Assembly: GCA_916720335.1 (NCBI GenBank)
Contig: CAKAQU010000055.1
Coordinates: 1-10,815 of the forward strand
DNA from: an uncultured Moraxella sp.
Lineage (GTDB): Bacteria; Pseudomonadota; Gammaproteobacteria; Pseudomonadales; Moraxellaceae
Direction of reading: 5' to 3'
DNA: 10,815 nt
How positions within the stretch are numbered: the stretch's first letter is position 1; every line of letters begins with the position of its first letter. Positions 5,153-10,815 of this stretch are shown piece after piece. The notes below the pieces were generated by a model that was not told where the DNA came from, did not search any database, and worked only from the letters and a program-made list of their open reading frames with translations. The position numbers and the translations under genes are program-made.

Positions 5153-5480
5153 TGCCCTATTCATCATATTAATATCTGTGTTATAGATACACGATGCAGG
5201 CGGGTTATAAGTTATCCAAATAAGATAAGGTAATATTCCTAGTTTAATGTAATGCTATTTTTAATCATTACATCTTTTATTAAATAAAAACCGTGAATAA
5301 TTAACTACAAACTTCATTACTTTTTACCAGATTTTACCTTATCTTTGCTGAAATTTGGTAATACGATTTACTATAATCTCCGAAAATCTCCAGATGTCAT
5401 AGCAATTGGAATTATCCAGCTTGGTTTTATAAACTCTACATTACCTAACCATTATCAAAAGAATGTTTGGGCTGGAGAAA
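5153..5480. other. Region without a recognisable gene
   Basis: AT-rich DNA with no ORF that has a ribosome site on either strand. A plus-strand TATAAT lies near 5372, followed by two short AATCTCC repeats (about 5376-5394), with nothing clear downstream of it. The region separates the alpA operon terminator from the start of the leader operon and may hold the leader operon promoter or operator. Confidence 0.4.
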
Positions 5481-5483
5481 ATA

Positions 5484-5501
5484 AGCGGAGAAATCTCCGC
5501 T
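5484..5501 (-). terminator. Terminator of the alpA operon
   Basis: AGCGGAGA and TCTCCGCT form a perfect 8-bp stem with a 2-nt centre (5484-5491 / 5494-5501). On the minus strand TATTTTC follows. It overlaps the stop codon of the micro-ORF, which fits the end of the alpA / HTH / micro-ORF operon. Confidence 0.6.
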
Positions 5502-5583
5502 AAATCAAAATTTTTTTATGCACGGGCGGGGGTATGGTGTCCATGTATTGGCGATAGTAATTATTTGCACTCCCCCCGTCTAT
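5500..5583 (-). CDS. Micro-ORF (27 aa) with strong ribosome site but AUA in start position
   Basis: On the minus strand AAAGGAG (5592-5598) stands 8 nt before ATA (5581-5583). From there 27 codons run to TAG at 5500-5502, encoding DGGSANNYYRQYMDTIPPPV and a short basic end. The stop lies in the terminator stem. The perfect ribosome site, the open frame and the abutting terminator suggest a real last gene of the alpA operon. ATA is a very rare start codon, so either it is used weakly or an ATG has mutated and the gene is dead. The only internal ATG (codon 14) is too far from the ribosome site. Function unknown. A 61-codon ORF on the opposite strand (5463-5648) covers the same DNA but lacks a ribosome site. 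Confidence 0.4.
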   Translation of the reverse strand: MDGGSANNYYRQYMDTIPPPVHKKILI

Positions 5584-5609
5584 GGTTATTTCTCCTTTGT
5601 GGGCGTTTA

Positions 5610-5834
5610 TTATTTGCATTTGTTGGGTTTTCTATCTTTAGGCTCTAACCAATAGATACTATACTTTTTGCCCTCTGAGGTTTTAACTAGTTCACTTTTT
5701 ATCGGTTCGCCCTTTGCTCTTAGCTCACTGATACGCTGTGCCAAGGATAAGCACCCAAAATCTTTTAAAGTGGTAAGCGGGCTGATAATCTCGCCTGCGT
5801 GTAGTTTTTTCATGATAATTTGTTTATAACTCAT
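5610..5834 (-). CDS. Small helix-turn-helix protein (HTH_39-like)
   Basis: A 74-aa protein. The segment from about residue 10 (LHAGEIISPLTTLKDFGCLSLAQRI) through SELRAKGEPI to KKYSIYWLE has the layout I know from small winged-helix proteins found beside phage replication and AlpA genes (HTH_39 type): a helix pair, the LAQRISELR recognition helix, then a beta wing. It probably binds DNA as an element regulator. ATG 5834 follows AGGGG with 6-nt spacing, and the gap to the alpA stop is 3 bp, so the two are co-transcribed and probably coupled. No partner or target can be read from the sequence; the nearest palindromes are at 5068-5084 and 6966-7022. Confidence 0.65.
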   Translation of the reverse strand: MSYKQIIMKKLHAGEIISPLTTLKDFGCLSLAQRISELRAKGEPIKSELVKTSEGKKYSIYWLEPKDRKPNKCK

Positions 5835-5837
5835 ATG

Positions 5838-6026
5838 TTACCCCTGTATGCTATTTAGCCATTGATGAATATCTTTGTTACGCCATACTGTAACGGTAGG
5901 CGATAATTTGATGGGTTCGGGAAATCTGCCTTGTTTTACCCATGCCCAAACAGTGCTTTTACTGATGGGTAAAAATGGCAATAATTGATTGATACGGCTG
6001 ACACCGTCTTTGGGTAGTTCTTGCAT
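5838..6026 (-). CDS. alpA: AlpA-family transcriptional regulator / excision control protein
   Basis: A 62-aa MerR-like winged-helix protein. The helix-turn-helix is SKSTVWAWVKQGRFPEPIKL (about 23-42), followed by the wing and TVWRNKDIHQWL, the classic AlpA / P4 Vis signature. Members bind near attachment sites and promoters, activating excision (CP4-57 AlpA) or acting as both excisionase and repressor (P4 Vis). Here it heads a short operon with an HTH protein and a micro-ORF and lies between integrase and replication genes, as in P4. ATG 6026 has a strong TAGGAG site (6034-6039), part of which can be tied up in a leader hairpin. Confidence 0.85.
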   Translation of the reverse strand: MQELPKDGVSRINQLLPFLPISKSTVWAWVKQGRFPEPIKLSPTVTVWRNKDIHQWLNSIQG

Positions 6027-6033
6027 GTCTATA

Positions 6034-6074
6034 CTCCTACAAGGTTTTATTTACCGCCTTATTGCGGTTTGTAG
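6034..6074 (-). promoter_or_regulatory. Leader hairpin overlapping the alpA ribosome site
   Basis: On the minus strand CTACAA (6069-6074) can pair with TTGTAG (6037-6042), whose last three bases (TAG) belong to the TAGGAG site. Inside is a 5-bp hairpin ACCGC/GCGGT (6064-6068 / 6053-6057). Folding would partly hide the ribosome site and lower AlpA synthesis. Confidence 0.4.
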
Positions 6075-6098
6075 GTGTATGATACGGGTTGAAGTAAA

Positions 6099-6127
6099 AT
6101 TATATAAGACTAATTAGCCATAAAAAA
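6099..6127 (-). promoter_or_regulatory. Likely alpA promoter
   Basis: On the minus strand a TATAAT box (6099-6104) is preceded after 17 bp by TTTTTT (6122-6127), a weak -35. It lies just after the terminator of the upstream gene and about 75 bp before the alpA ATG. Confidence 0.45.
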
Positions 6128-6180
6128 GGGCTATCTAGTCATTTAGCGATTGCCTCCCTTGATATTGGCATATTATACCT
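6107..6180. repeat. Partial duplicate of the 3' end and terminator of the 246-aa gene
   Basis: 6107-6138 repeats 6182-6214 (one A shorter), and 6140-6180 repeats 6265-6305 inside the coding region (39 of 41 bases). About 50 bp between the two blocks (the gene's last codons and half of the terminator stem) are missing here, so this copy neither codes nor terminates. It is the relic of a tandem duplication followed by an internal deletion. Confidence 0.8.
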
Positions 6181-6195
6181 TAGACTAATTAGCCA

Positions 6196-6219
6196 TAAAA
6201 AAAGGGCTATCTAGCCCTT
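6196..6219 (-). terminator. Strong intrinsic terminator after the 246-aa gene
   Basis: On the minus strand AAGGGCT-4 nt-AGCCCTT (6202-6219) is followed by a run of T (to 6197). It starts 5 bp after the stop codon of the 246-aa gene. Confidence 0.85.
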
Positions 6220-6224
6220 AATGT

Positions 6225-6965
6225 TTATTTGCCCATTTTTCCTATTTCATTGATGCAATCCAGCCATTTAGCGATTGCCTCCCTTGATATTGGCACATTA
6301 TATCTTTCTGTAAGGTTGCGTAACTGGTCGTTAATTGCTCCTTTCCTAGCATTGTCTTTGTCTTTAACATATCCATGTTCACGTAATAACGCATATAAAA
6401 GTTTGCTAATGGTTTTTTGTGAATTGGCGTTTAAGCTTTCCCCTGTTTCTTGCAATTGATTATTTAATTTTTCAATATGTGCTTGTAAATGTGTTATCTC
6501 ATCATCTTTGTTGCTTGCATCTTGTTTAAGCTCCGTTATTGTTCTATTAAGGCTTTCTAGATTAGGCGGTATTGTTATTCTTTCAACTGGCATATCATTA
6601 AACAATTGATTAAAATCTTTAGCTTTTTGGTAAAAGTCCTCAGCTTTCCATAAATAAAGATTTAAATCAAATGGTGAAACAGTTTTAGCCATCGAAACTC
6701 TAAGTAATAAAATTTCATTGTAAGATTCTGTTTTATCCGTTGGCTTTGGTGGATAAGTTTCACGCATATAATCATAAAATACTTCAGTAGTGATGGGGTT
6801 TGCCAATATTATTTCTTTGTCATTCTTACTTTTTTGATATAAGGATATATCAAATAGGTCGTATTTTCTTAAAATATAACCAACAACTCCTTTATGGTCA
6901 TTTGCTTGTACTGTCTTACAAATATTATCAATAAATTTTCCAATGGAAATAAATTCGTTTTGCAT
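6225..6965 (-). CDS. Hypothetical 246-aa coiled-coil protein
   Basis: I do not recognise the full protein. Residues 1-130 form a mixed, mostly soluble domain with aromatic-rich segments (YILRKYDLFDISLY, LNLYLWKAEDFYQKAKDF). Residues about 136-180 form a coiled coil (heptad-like LESLNRTITELKQD ... ITHLQAHIEKLNNQLQE). The C-terminal 60 residues (KTISKLLYALLREHGY ... LRNLTERYNVPISREAIAKWL) resemble a small tail domain I have seen on unrelated prophage and plasmid proteins, where a conserved helix pair ends in a Trp-Leu motif. ATG 6965 has an AAGG site 6 nt away. It is a single-gene unit with its own terminator and an operator-like region upstream. Being non-essential to replication and integration, it could be accessory cargo, for example defence or superinfection control. 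That is speculation. Confidence 0.75.
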   Translation of the reverse strand: MQNEFISIGKFIDNICKTVQANDHKGVVGYILRKYDLFDISLYQKSKNDKEIILANPITTEVFYDYMRETYPPKPTDKTESYNEILLLRVSMAKTVSPFDLNLYLWKAEDFYQKAKDFNQLFNDMPVERITIPPNLESLNRTITELKQDASNKDDEITHLQAHIEKLNNQLQETGESLNANSQKTISKLLYALLREHGYVKDKDNARKGAINDQLRNLTERYNVPISREAIAKWLDCINEIGKMGK

Positions 6966-7022
6966 TTCATACCTTAACCATACCTTAATAAATTAAAGCA
7001 GGCGGGCGGTCTAAGGTATGAA
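6966..7022 (-). promoter_or_regulatory. Three-half-site operator before the 246-aa gene
   Basis: CATACCTTAA occurs at 6968-6977 and again at 6979-6988 (11-bp period, one helical turn). An inverted copy at 7011-7020 completes a perfect 11-bp inverted repeat, TTCATACCTTA (6966-6976) / TAAGGTATGAA (7012-7022). The first copy includes the ribosome site. Probable repressor binding sites; a -10 such as TTTAAT lies between them on the minus strand. Confidence 0.55.
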
Positions 7023-7314
7023 AAATAACCGCTGTTTGGGTAATTACTCCTAGCCTGCTAAATCATCATAGCATAATAGGGGGGTATGCTCAATTTTGAG
7101 AATACCCAAACTGTAAATGCTTTTGCTGATAATGGGTTAATTTATGGTTGTAAGCTGTTCAAGTGCTGATTTTCAGCTTATCACAAATTTTATTTAGCCC
7201 CTTGATGAATGCCTGTGTATCTAAAAAATAGTTGGGATAGGTTTTTTTTAACCTGTTTTTTTACTGGGAATATTCATTTTATTTCTCTAATGATTGTTAG
7301 CAACCACAATATAT
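7023..7314. other. Intergenic region with one imperfect palindrome
   Basis: No gene is supportable. GGGTAT-CTCA-ATTT-TGAG-ATACCC (7082-7107, one mismatch) is an operator-like or hairpin structure without a U tract. A plus-strand hairpin AGGTT-T6-AACCT followed by GTTTTTTT (about 7226-7258) may be a weak terminator. No clear terminator is seen for the integrase on the minus strand. Confidence 0.45.
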
Positions 7315-8661
7315 TTACTGTAATGCCTTTAATTCCATCACTTCTACTTTATGAATGGCTAATTCATCCGTTATTTCATGCTCTTTGTATCGCATGGCTT
7401 TTAAGAAGCTAATAAATGCCTGTTCGTTGTGGTCGGTCAGGCGTTTGTTTTTATAGGTGCTAAAATTACCCTGTTTAATCTCATCTACGATATCTGCCCA
7501 TTGGTTCATCATTTTTTGGCGGGCAGGCAATAGGTTTGCTTCGTTATAAGCTCTTACGGTTTTATTGCCTTGCACATGAGATAACTGTAATTCTATGGCT
7601 TGTGGGCTGTACTGCATTTCATATAATGCCGTACTTGCCAAGCCTCTAAACCCATGCCCTGTCATCCGTCCTTGATAGCCCATGCGTTTTAAAGCAACTG
7701 TAAAGGCATTATTGCTTAATATATCTGCCCGCCTGCTTCTGTTGCTAAAAAACACGTATTCATTATGCAACTGCATTTTTTGAATCTCTTTTAATATTCT
7801 AATCACCTGCGGGGCTAATGGTACAACATGAGGTAAGCCGTTTTTCATGCGTTCTTTAGGTATATGCCAAAGACAAGTTTCAAAATCTATTTCTTGCCAT
7901 CTCATACCTCTAAGCTCACTTGTACGTACAAAAGTATAACAAAGCACATAAAAGCCATATTTGGTTAATGGTTCACTGTTGCAATTATCAATATCTGCTA
8001 ATAGACGTGGTAACTGGCTAATGGGTATGCGGGGGTAATGTGTGGCTTTATGTTCTACTAGGTTTTTATGAATGCTTTTAGGTATTGGGTTTGCTAGGTT
8101 TTCAGCTAATCCCTTTTCAATAGCATAATCATAAATGGCATTAATCCAAGTAACTATTCTATGGGCAGTGCTGGTTTTACCAATCACGGCTAAGCGGTCA
8201 TGTATGGCAATAATATCGGCTAGGCGGATTTGATAAATATCTTTTTCACCAATCATTGGGTAAATGTGGTTTTGATAGCCTGCTTTATCCCGTTTAAAGG
8301 TGCTGGCTTTAATCCTTTGTTGTTGGTTGGCTAGCCATTGATGAGCAAACACATCAAAACGGGTATCATTTTTTTGTATTTTTGCTTCTTTGGCGTGTTC
8401 TTTGGGGTCTATACCCTGTTCAAGCAGGGATTTAATTTTTTGGTTTTTTAGGCGTGCTTGGGCAAGGGTTAAGGCTGGGTATTTACCTAATGTGATTTCT
8501 TTTTGTTTGCCTTGATGACGGTAAACAGATAAAAATACTTTCGTTCCTGTGTGTCTAACAAACAACCATAAGCCATTACCATCACTGATTTTATCAGGTT
8601 GGTTTGGTTTGCATTTATCAGATGGTTGTAAGCGTTTAATGGCGGTATCTGTAAGGCTCAT
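7315..8661 (-). CDS. int: P4-type tyrosine integrase
   Basis: A 448-aa site-specific recombinase of the P4/CP4-57 group. The N-terminal DUF4102 domain (1-90) has LTDTAIKRLQPSDK, SDGNGLWLFV and LGKYPALTLAQAR. A core-binding SAM-like domain (about 100-190) follows, then the catalytic domain with R246 (FVRTSELRG), K273 (RMKNGLPH), H336 and R339 (GHGFRGLAST), H362 (LSHVQGN) and the nucleophile Y372 (VRAYNEA). All active residues are present. The C-terminus (about 400-448) is about 40 residues longer than many relatives. It joins and excises the element at the tRNA gene 160 bp upstream. The ATG has no clear Shine-Dalgarno, but the family consensus starts here, so the start is firm. Confidence 0.95.
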   Translation of the reverse strand: MSLTDTAIKRLQPSDKCKPNQPDKISDGNGLWLFVRHTGTKVFLSVYRHQGKQKEITLGKYPALTLAQARLKNQKIKSLLEQGIDPKEHAKEAKIQKNDTRFDVFAHQWLANQQQRIKASTFKRDKAGYQNHIYPMIGEKDIYQIRLADIIAIHDRLAVIGKTSTAHRIVTWINAIYDYAIEKGLAENLANPIPKSIHKNLVEHKATHYPRIPISQLPRLLADIDNCNSEPLTKYGFYVLCYTFVRTSELRGMRWQEIDFETCLWHIPKERMKNGLPHVVPLAPQVIRILKEIQKMQLHNEYVFFSNRSRRADILSNNAFTVALKRMGYQGRMTGHGFRGLASTALYEMQYSPQAIELQLSHVQGNKTVRAYNEANLLPARQKMMNQWADIVDEIKQGNFSTYKNKRLTDHNEQAFISFLKAMRYKEHEITDELAIHKVEVMELKALQ

Positions 8662-8709
8662 TGCTGGTATATTTTGAAAGTGAACTGATATACCAGCAAA
8701 TATACCAGC
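8662..8709. repeat. TATACCAGC sites between int and the tRNA, probable arm-type or operator sites
   Basis: TGCTGGTATA (8662-8671) is inverted relative to TATACCAGCA (8689-8698) and TATACCAGC (8701-8709); the last two are 12 bp apart. They cover the space where the int promoter must lie and touch the int start codon. P4-type integrases and Vis/AlpA proteins bind repeated sites near their gene and repress it, which fits. Confidence 0.6.
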
Positions 8710-8770
8710 GTTTTTATTGGATTACAACGGATAATAACAGACTATTAAAGACAACAAAAACCATCAAACC

Positions 8771-8810
8771 CAATAAAATAAAGGGCTATCGTACGATGAC
8801 GGACAGCCCT
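8771..8810 (-). terminator. Intrinsic terminator between tRNA-Pro and int
   Basis: AGGGCTGTC / GATAGCCCT (8802-8810 / 8782-8790) form a 9-bp stem with one wobble, followed on the minus strand by TTATTTTATT. It should stop the tRNA transcript before int. If the element begins at the tRNA 3' end, this terminator is element DNA. Confidence 0.75.
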
Positions 8811-8821
8811 AGATTGTTGTT

Positions 8822-8898
8822 TGGTCGGAGTGGCGGGATTCGAACTCGCGACCCCTTGCACCCCATGCAAGTGCGCTACCAAGCTGCGCTACACCCCG
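8822..8898 (-). tRNA. tRNA-Pro (anticodon GGG), probable integration site
   Basis: A 77-nt tRNA with encoded CCA (8822-8824). The acceptor stem CGGGGTG/CACTCCG has one G-T pair. The D-arm contains AGCTTGGTA, and the anticodon arm CTTGC-ATGGGGT-GCAAG gives anticodon GGG. The T-arm is GCGAG-TTCGAAT-CCCGC. In the T stem pair 52-62 is A-C, a mismatch; all other pairs fit. It is very like E. coli proL. A P4-type integrase stands just beyond its 3' end, the standard arrangement for islands that use a tRNA 3' end as attB and restore the tRNA from element DNA. No second copy of the tRNA 3' sequence is seen to the left, so the other attachment site lies outside the window. Confidence 0.97.
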
Positions 8899-8909
8899 AA
8901 TAAACCGAT

Positions 8910-8937
8910 ATTGTAGCGTATTTTACGGATTTTGCAA
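8910..8937 (-). promoter_or_regulatory. tRNA-Pro promoter
   Basis: TTGCAA (8932-8937), a 16-bp spacer and TACAAT (8910-8915) on the minus strand, ending 12 bp before the tRNA. Host DNA on the far side of the attachment site. Confidence 0.75.
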
Positions 8938-8971
8938 GTCTTTTTGTAAATTTTCTTTTTGAATTCAAATT

Positions 8972-10363
8972 TTAACCTAGCGCCTGTAATAATCTTTGAT
9001 GAATGTTTTCAAAACCACCATTAGACATGATAATGATAGCATCGCCAGTCTGAGTATGCTGTTTTAGATGGTCTAAAATATCTTCAATGCTGCCCAAAAC
9101 CAGCTGATTTTGGGTGTTGCCAATCGCTTCTTTTAACCCCCAAGTAAGCGTTTTTGGTTCATACCAAATCACAAAATCTGCCAAACTTGCTGATGGCGCT
9201 AATTGGCTTTTGTGACTGCCTAATTTCATGGTATTAGAACGCGGTTCTATTACTGCCCAAACTCGCCGACTCGTTAAACGTTTTTTTGCGCCATCAAGTG
9301 TGGTTTCAATAGCGGTTGGGTGATGAGCAAAATCATCAAATACTAAAATATCGTTGACATCACCAATCAGTTCCATACGTCGTTTAATACCTGCAAAATT
9401 TGATAGGGCTTCACAGGTTTTTTCTACAGATACGCCCACATGATAAGCTGCTGCCACCGCAACCAAGGCATTATAAACGTTGTGGCGACCGCTCATGTTC
9501 CAGTTTACCGTTGCACAAGACTCTTGATATTGAATTTTAAAGACACTACCATCATCACTTTGTAGGATTGCTTGCCAATCAGTATCAGTTTGTTCGCCAT
9601 CGTTATAAACGCCTGTTCTCCAAACTGGTGTCCACGCTCCCATCTCGAGCGTTTCTTCCAAACTTTTGGTGTGATGTGGCATGATGATTTGACCATTTTG
9701 GGGAATCATGCGAATCATGTGATGAAATTGAGTTTGGATTGCCTTTAAATCTGCAAAAATATCAGCGTGGTCATATTCTAAATTATTTAAAATTGCTGTA
9801 CGTGGACGATAATGAACAAATTTTGAGCGTTTATCAAAAAATGCTGAATCGTATTCATCAGCTTCTATCACAAAATATTTTTCACCTAAATGTGAACTGT
9901 GACTAAAAGCCTGTTTTAGATGCTTATCATCAGTATTAACCAGTGGTACGCCACCAATTAAAAAGCCTGCATCAATCCCTGCATATTGTAAAATCCAAGC
10001 CAGCATTGTCGTGGTTGTAGTTTTGCCATGGGTGCCAGCTACTGCTAGAACATGACGTTCTTTTAAAATAATTTCATATAAAAACTGTGGACCAGACGTG
10101 TAATTCATGCCATGATTTAACATGTATTCGACGGCAGGCATCCCCCGTTTGCAAGCATTTCCCACCACCACCAAATCTGGTGCTGGTTGTAGATGTTCAG
10201 CTAGATAGCCTTCCCAAATTTCCACACCAGCATTTTGTAATTGGGTGCTCATTGGAGGGTAAATATTGGTATCAGAGCCAGTGACTTGATAGCCTAAATC
10301 TCGCGCAAGTAGCGCCAAAGAGCCCATAAAAGTACCACAGATACCTAAAATATGTATGTGCAT
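8972..10363 (-). CDS. mpl: UDP-N-acetylmuramate:L-alanyl-gamma-D-glutamyl-meso-DAP ligase (murein peptide ligase)
   Basis: A 463-aa cytoplasmic Mur-ligase-family enzyme of cell-wall recycling. It joins the tripeptide L-Ala-D-Glu-mDAP, recovered from old peptidoglycan, to UDP-MurNAc with ATP. The N-terminal Rossmann-type domain (MHIHILGICGTFMGSLALLA) binds the nucleotide sugar. The P-loop is AGTHGKTTTTTM (109-120). The central domain has EADEYDSAFFDKRSKF (167-182) and LNNLEYDHADIF, typical of Mpl rather than MurC. The C-terminal domain has FDDFAHHPTAI (342-352) and EPRSNTMKLG (373-382). The length is normal. ATG 10363 has a moderate AAGGT site. Core host gene, intact, next to the tRNA used by the element. 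Confidence 0.96.
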   Translation of the reverse strand: MHIHILGICGTFMGSLALLARDLGYQVTGSDTNIYPPMSTQLQNAGVEIWEGYLAEHLQPAPDLVVVGNACKRGMPAVEYMLNHGMNYTSGPQFLYEIILKERHVLAVAGTHGKTTTTTMLAWILQYAGIDAGFLIGGVPLVNTDDKHLKQAFSHSSHLGEKYFVIEADEYDSAFFDKRSKFVHYRPRTAILNNLEYDHADIFADLKAIQTQFHHMIRMIPQNGQIIMPHHTKSLEETLEMGAWTPVWRTGVYNDGEQTDTDWQAILQSDDGSVFKIQYQESCATVNWNMSGRHNVYNALVAVAAAYHVGVSVEKTCEALSNFAGIKRRMELIGDVNDILVFDDFAHHPTAIETTLDGAKKRLTSRRVWAVIEPRSNTMKLGSHKSQLAPSASLADFVIWYEPKTLTWGLKEAIGNTQNQLVLGSIEDILDHLKQHTQTGDAIIIMSNGGFENIHQRLLQALG

Positions 10364-10458
10364 GATTTACCTTATTTATTAATGTATGAACACACAAAAC
10401 TACACACAAAGCGTGGTCATGTGTTGCCTTTGTAAAAGATTGCCCTTTAAAAAATTAA

Positions 10459-10489
10459 ATTATACTGCTAAAACATGCAGCTTTAACAA
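10459..10489 (-). promoter_or_regulatory. Likely mpl promoter
   Basis: On the minus strand TATAAT (10459-10464) is preceded by TTGTTA (10484-10489, 19 bp) or TTAAAG (10481-10486, 16 bp). It lies about 95 bp before the mpl ATG and after dsbB; no strong terminator separates the two genes. Confidence 0.5.
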
Positions 10490-10511
10490 ATCAACCTTTT
10501 CTTTGATGAAT

Positions 10512-10815
10512 TTATTTTTCGTTTTTAATGATTTTTTTAAACATAAAAATCAATACGACAACTAAAAATGCAAACATCAAAAGTGTCATTTCTGGAATAC
10601 TAACACCAAAAAGCGACCAATCAATTACTGCGCATTCGCCCGAGCCTTTTAGAACTTCTTGAAAAACCTGCAAAATTGGCAGTGTTTCCACCCAATAATT
10701 CAAACCTGGTCCGCACGCTGGCACTTCATCAGCTGGAAGATGTTGCAGCCACACATGGCGACCTGCCACAAATAACCCCCAAACTGCTCCAACCATAGCC
10801 CCTAACCATAACAGA
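10512..10815 (-). CDS. dsbB: Disulfide bond formation protein B (DsbB), 3' part
   Basis: Partial inner-membrane protein that reoxidises DsbA and passes electrons to quinone. The frame stays open to the right edge (LLWLGA precedes the first visible Met at 10796), so the start and the first cysteine pair lie outside. Visible are part of a membrane segment (GAMVGAVWGLFVAGRHVWLQ), the second periplasmic loop with its cysteine pair in VPACGPG and SGECAV (equivalent to E. coli C104 and C130), the conserved CAVIDWSLFG, a final membrane helix (about MTLLMFAFLVVVLIFMF) and a basic cytoplasmic tail. Nothing suggests damage. Host core gene. Confidence 0.93.
   Translation of the reverse strand, partial: LLWLGAMVGAVWGLFVAGRHVWLQHLPADEVPACGPGLNYWVETLPILQVFQEVLKGSGECAVIDWSLFGVSIPEMTLLMFAFLVVVLIFMFKKIIKNEK

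Noticed and set aside
5463..5648. 61-codon plus-strand ORF opposite the micro-ORF
   Set aside because: No ribosome site, it crosses a terminator stem, and it runs into the HTH gene on the other strand. Its frame is explained as the antisense of the micro-ORF. A vague resemblance to short phage ORFs could not be confirmed.
7209..7412. 67-codon plus-strand ORF
   Set aside because: No ribosome site, overlaps the end of int on the other strand, low-complexity hydrophobic content.
8661..8903. 80-codon plus-strand ORF across the tRNA, ending SGGIRTRDPLHPMQVRYQ...
   Set aside because: This is the well-known false ORF read from the antisense strand of a tRNA-Pro gene; no ribosome site or independent conservation.
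9505..9696. 63-codon minus-strand ORF inside mpl
   Set aside because: Out-of-frame shadow of the intact mpl gene.

Overview
The window looks like a chromosomal segment of a Moraxella-type gammaproteobacterium (Moraxellaceae) carrying one end of an integrated, P4-like satellite or genomic island. The assignment rests on the protein flavour of the two core genes (Mpl and DsbB), a proteobacterial tRNA-Pro(GGG) and the AT-rich base composition. It is an inference, not a database match.

Right side (about 8820-10815), host DNA: all on the minus strand. There is the 3' part of dsbB (cut by the window edge), then mpl with its own promoter, then tRNA-Pro(GGG) with a clear promoter. The tRNA 3' end, with encoded CCA, is the probable attachment site. 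Left of it lie an intrinsic terminator and a P4-type tyrosine integrase whose upstream region carries repeated TATACCAGC sites.

Middle (about 4000-7300), element control region: a 246-aa coiled-coil protein of unknown function under a three-half-site operator; then an alpA / HTH / micro-ORF operon ending in a terminator; then a leader region on the minus strand. The leader contains two tandem, diverged copies of a unit that looks like the P4 CI / P1 C4 antisense-RNA immunity system. Each unit has an 80-nt RNA closed by a perfect 9-bp stem with a 62-nt interior, an 8-nt loop (seqB), and two complementary targets, one upstream (seqA) and one downstream overlapping a Shine-Dalgarno (seqC). Between the copies, the closing stem and the loop/target sequences change in a compensatory way, so each RNA should recognise only its own targets. 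This is the most interesting feature of the window.

Left side (about 890-3900), replication module: the leader feeds into a 93-aa protein, a CHC2 zinc-finger protein, and an overlapping TOPRIM plus AAA+ helicase-like (DUF3631-type) protein. Directly after the helicase come about 13 copies of CGGGAACA in both orientations next to very AT-rich DNA, a probable iteron origin. Beyond it are a terminator-like hairpin and a degraded DUF1778 (TacA-like) antitoxin with a stop codon and a frameshift.

The order integrase, AlpA regulator, antisense-RNA immunity leader, primase-helicase, iterons resembles P4. No capsid, packaging or virion genes are visible. The second attachment site is not in the window, so the element continues to the left.
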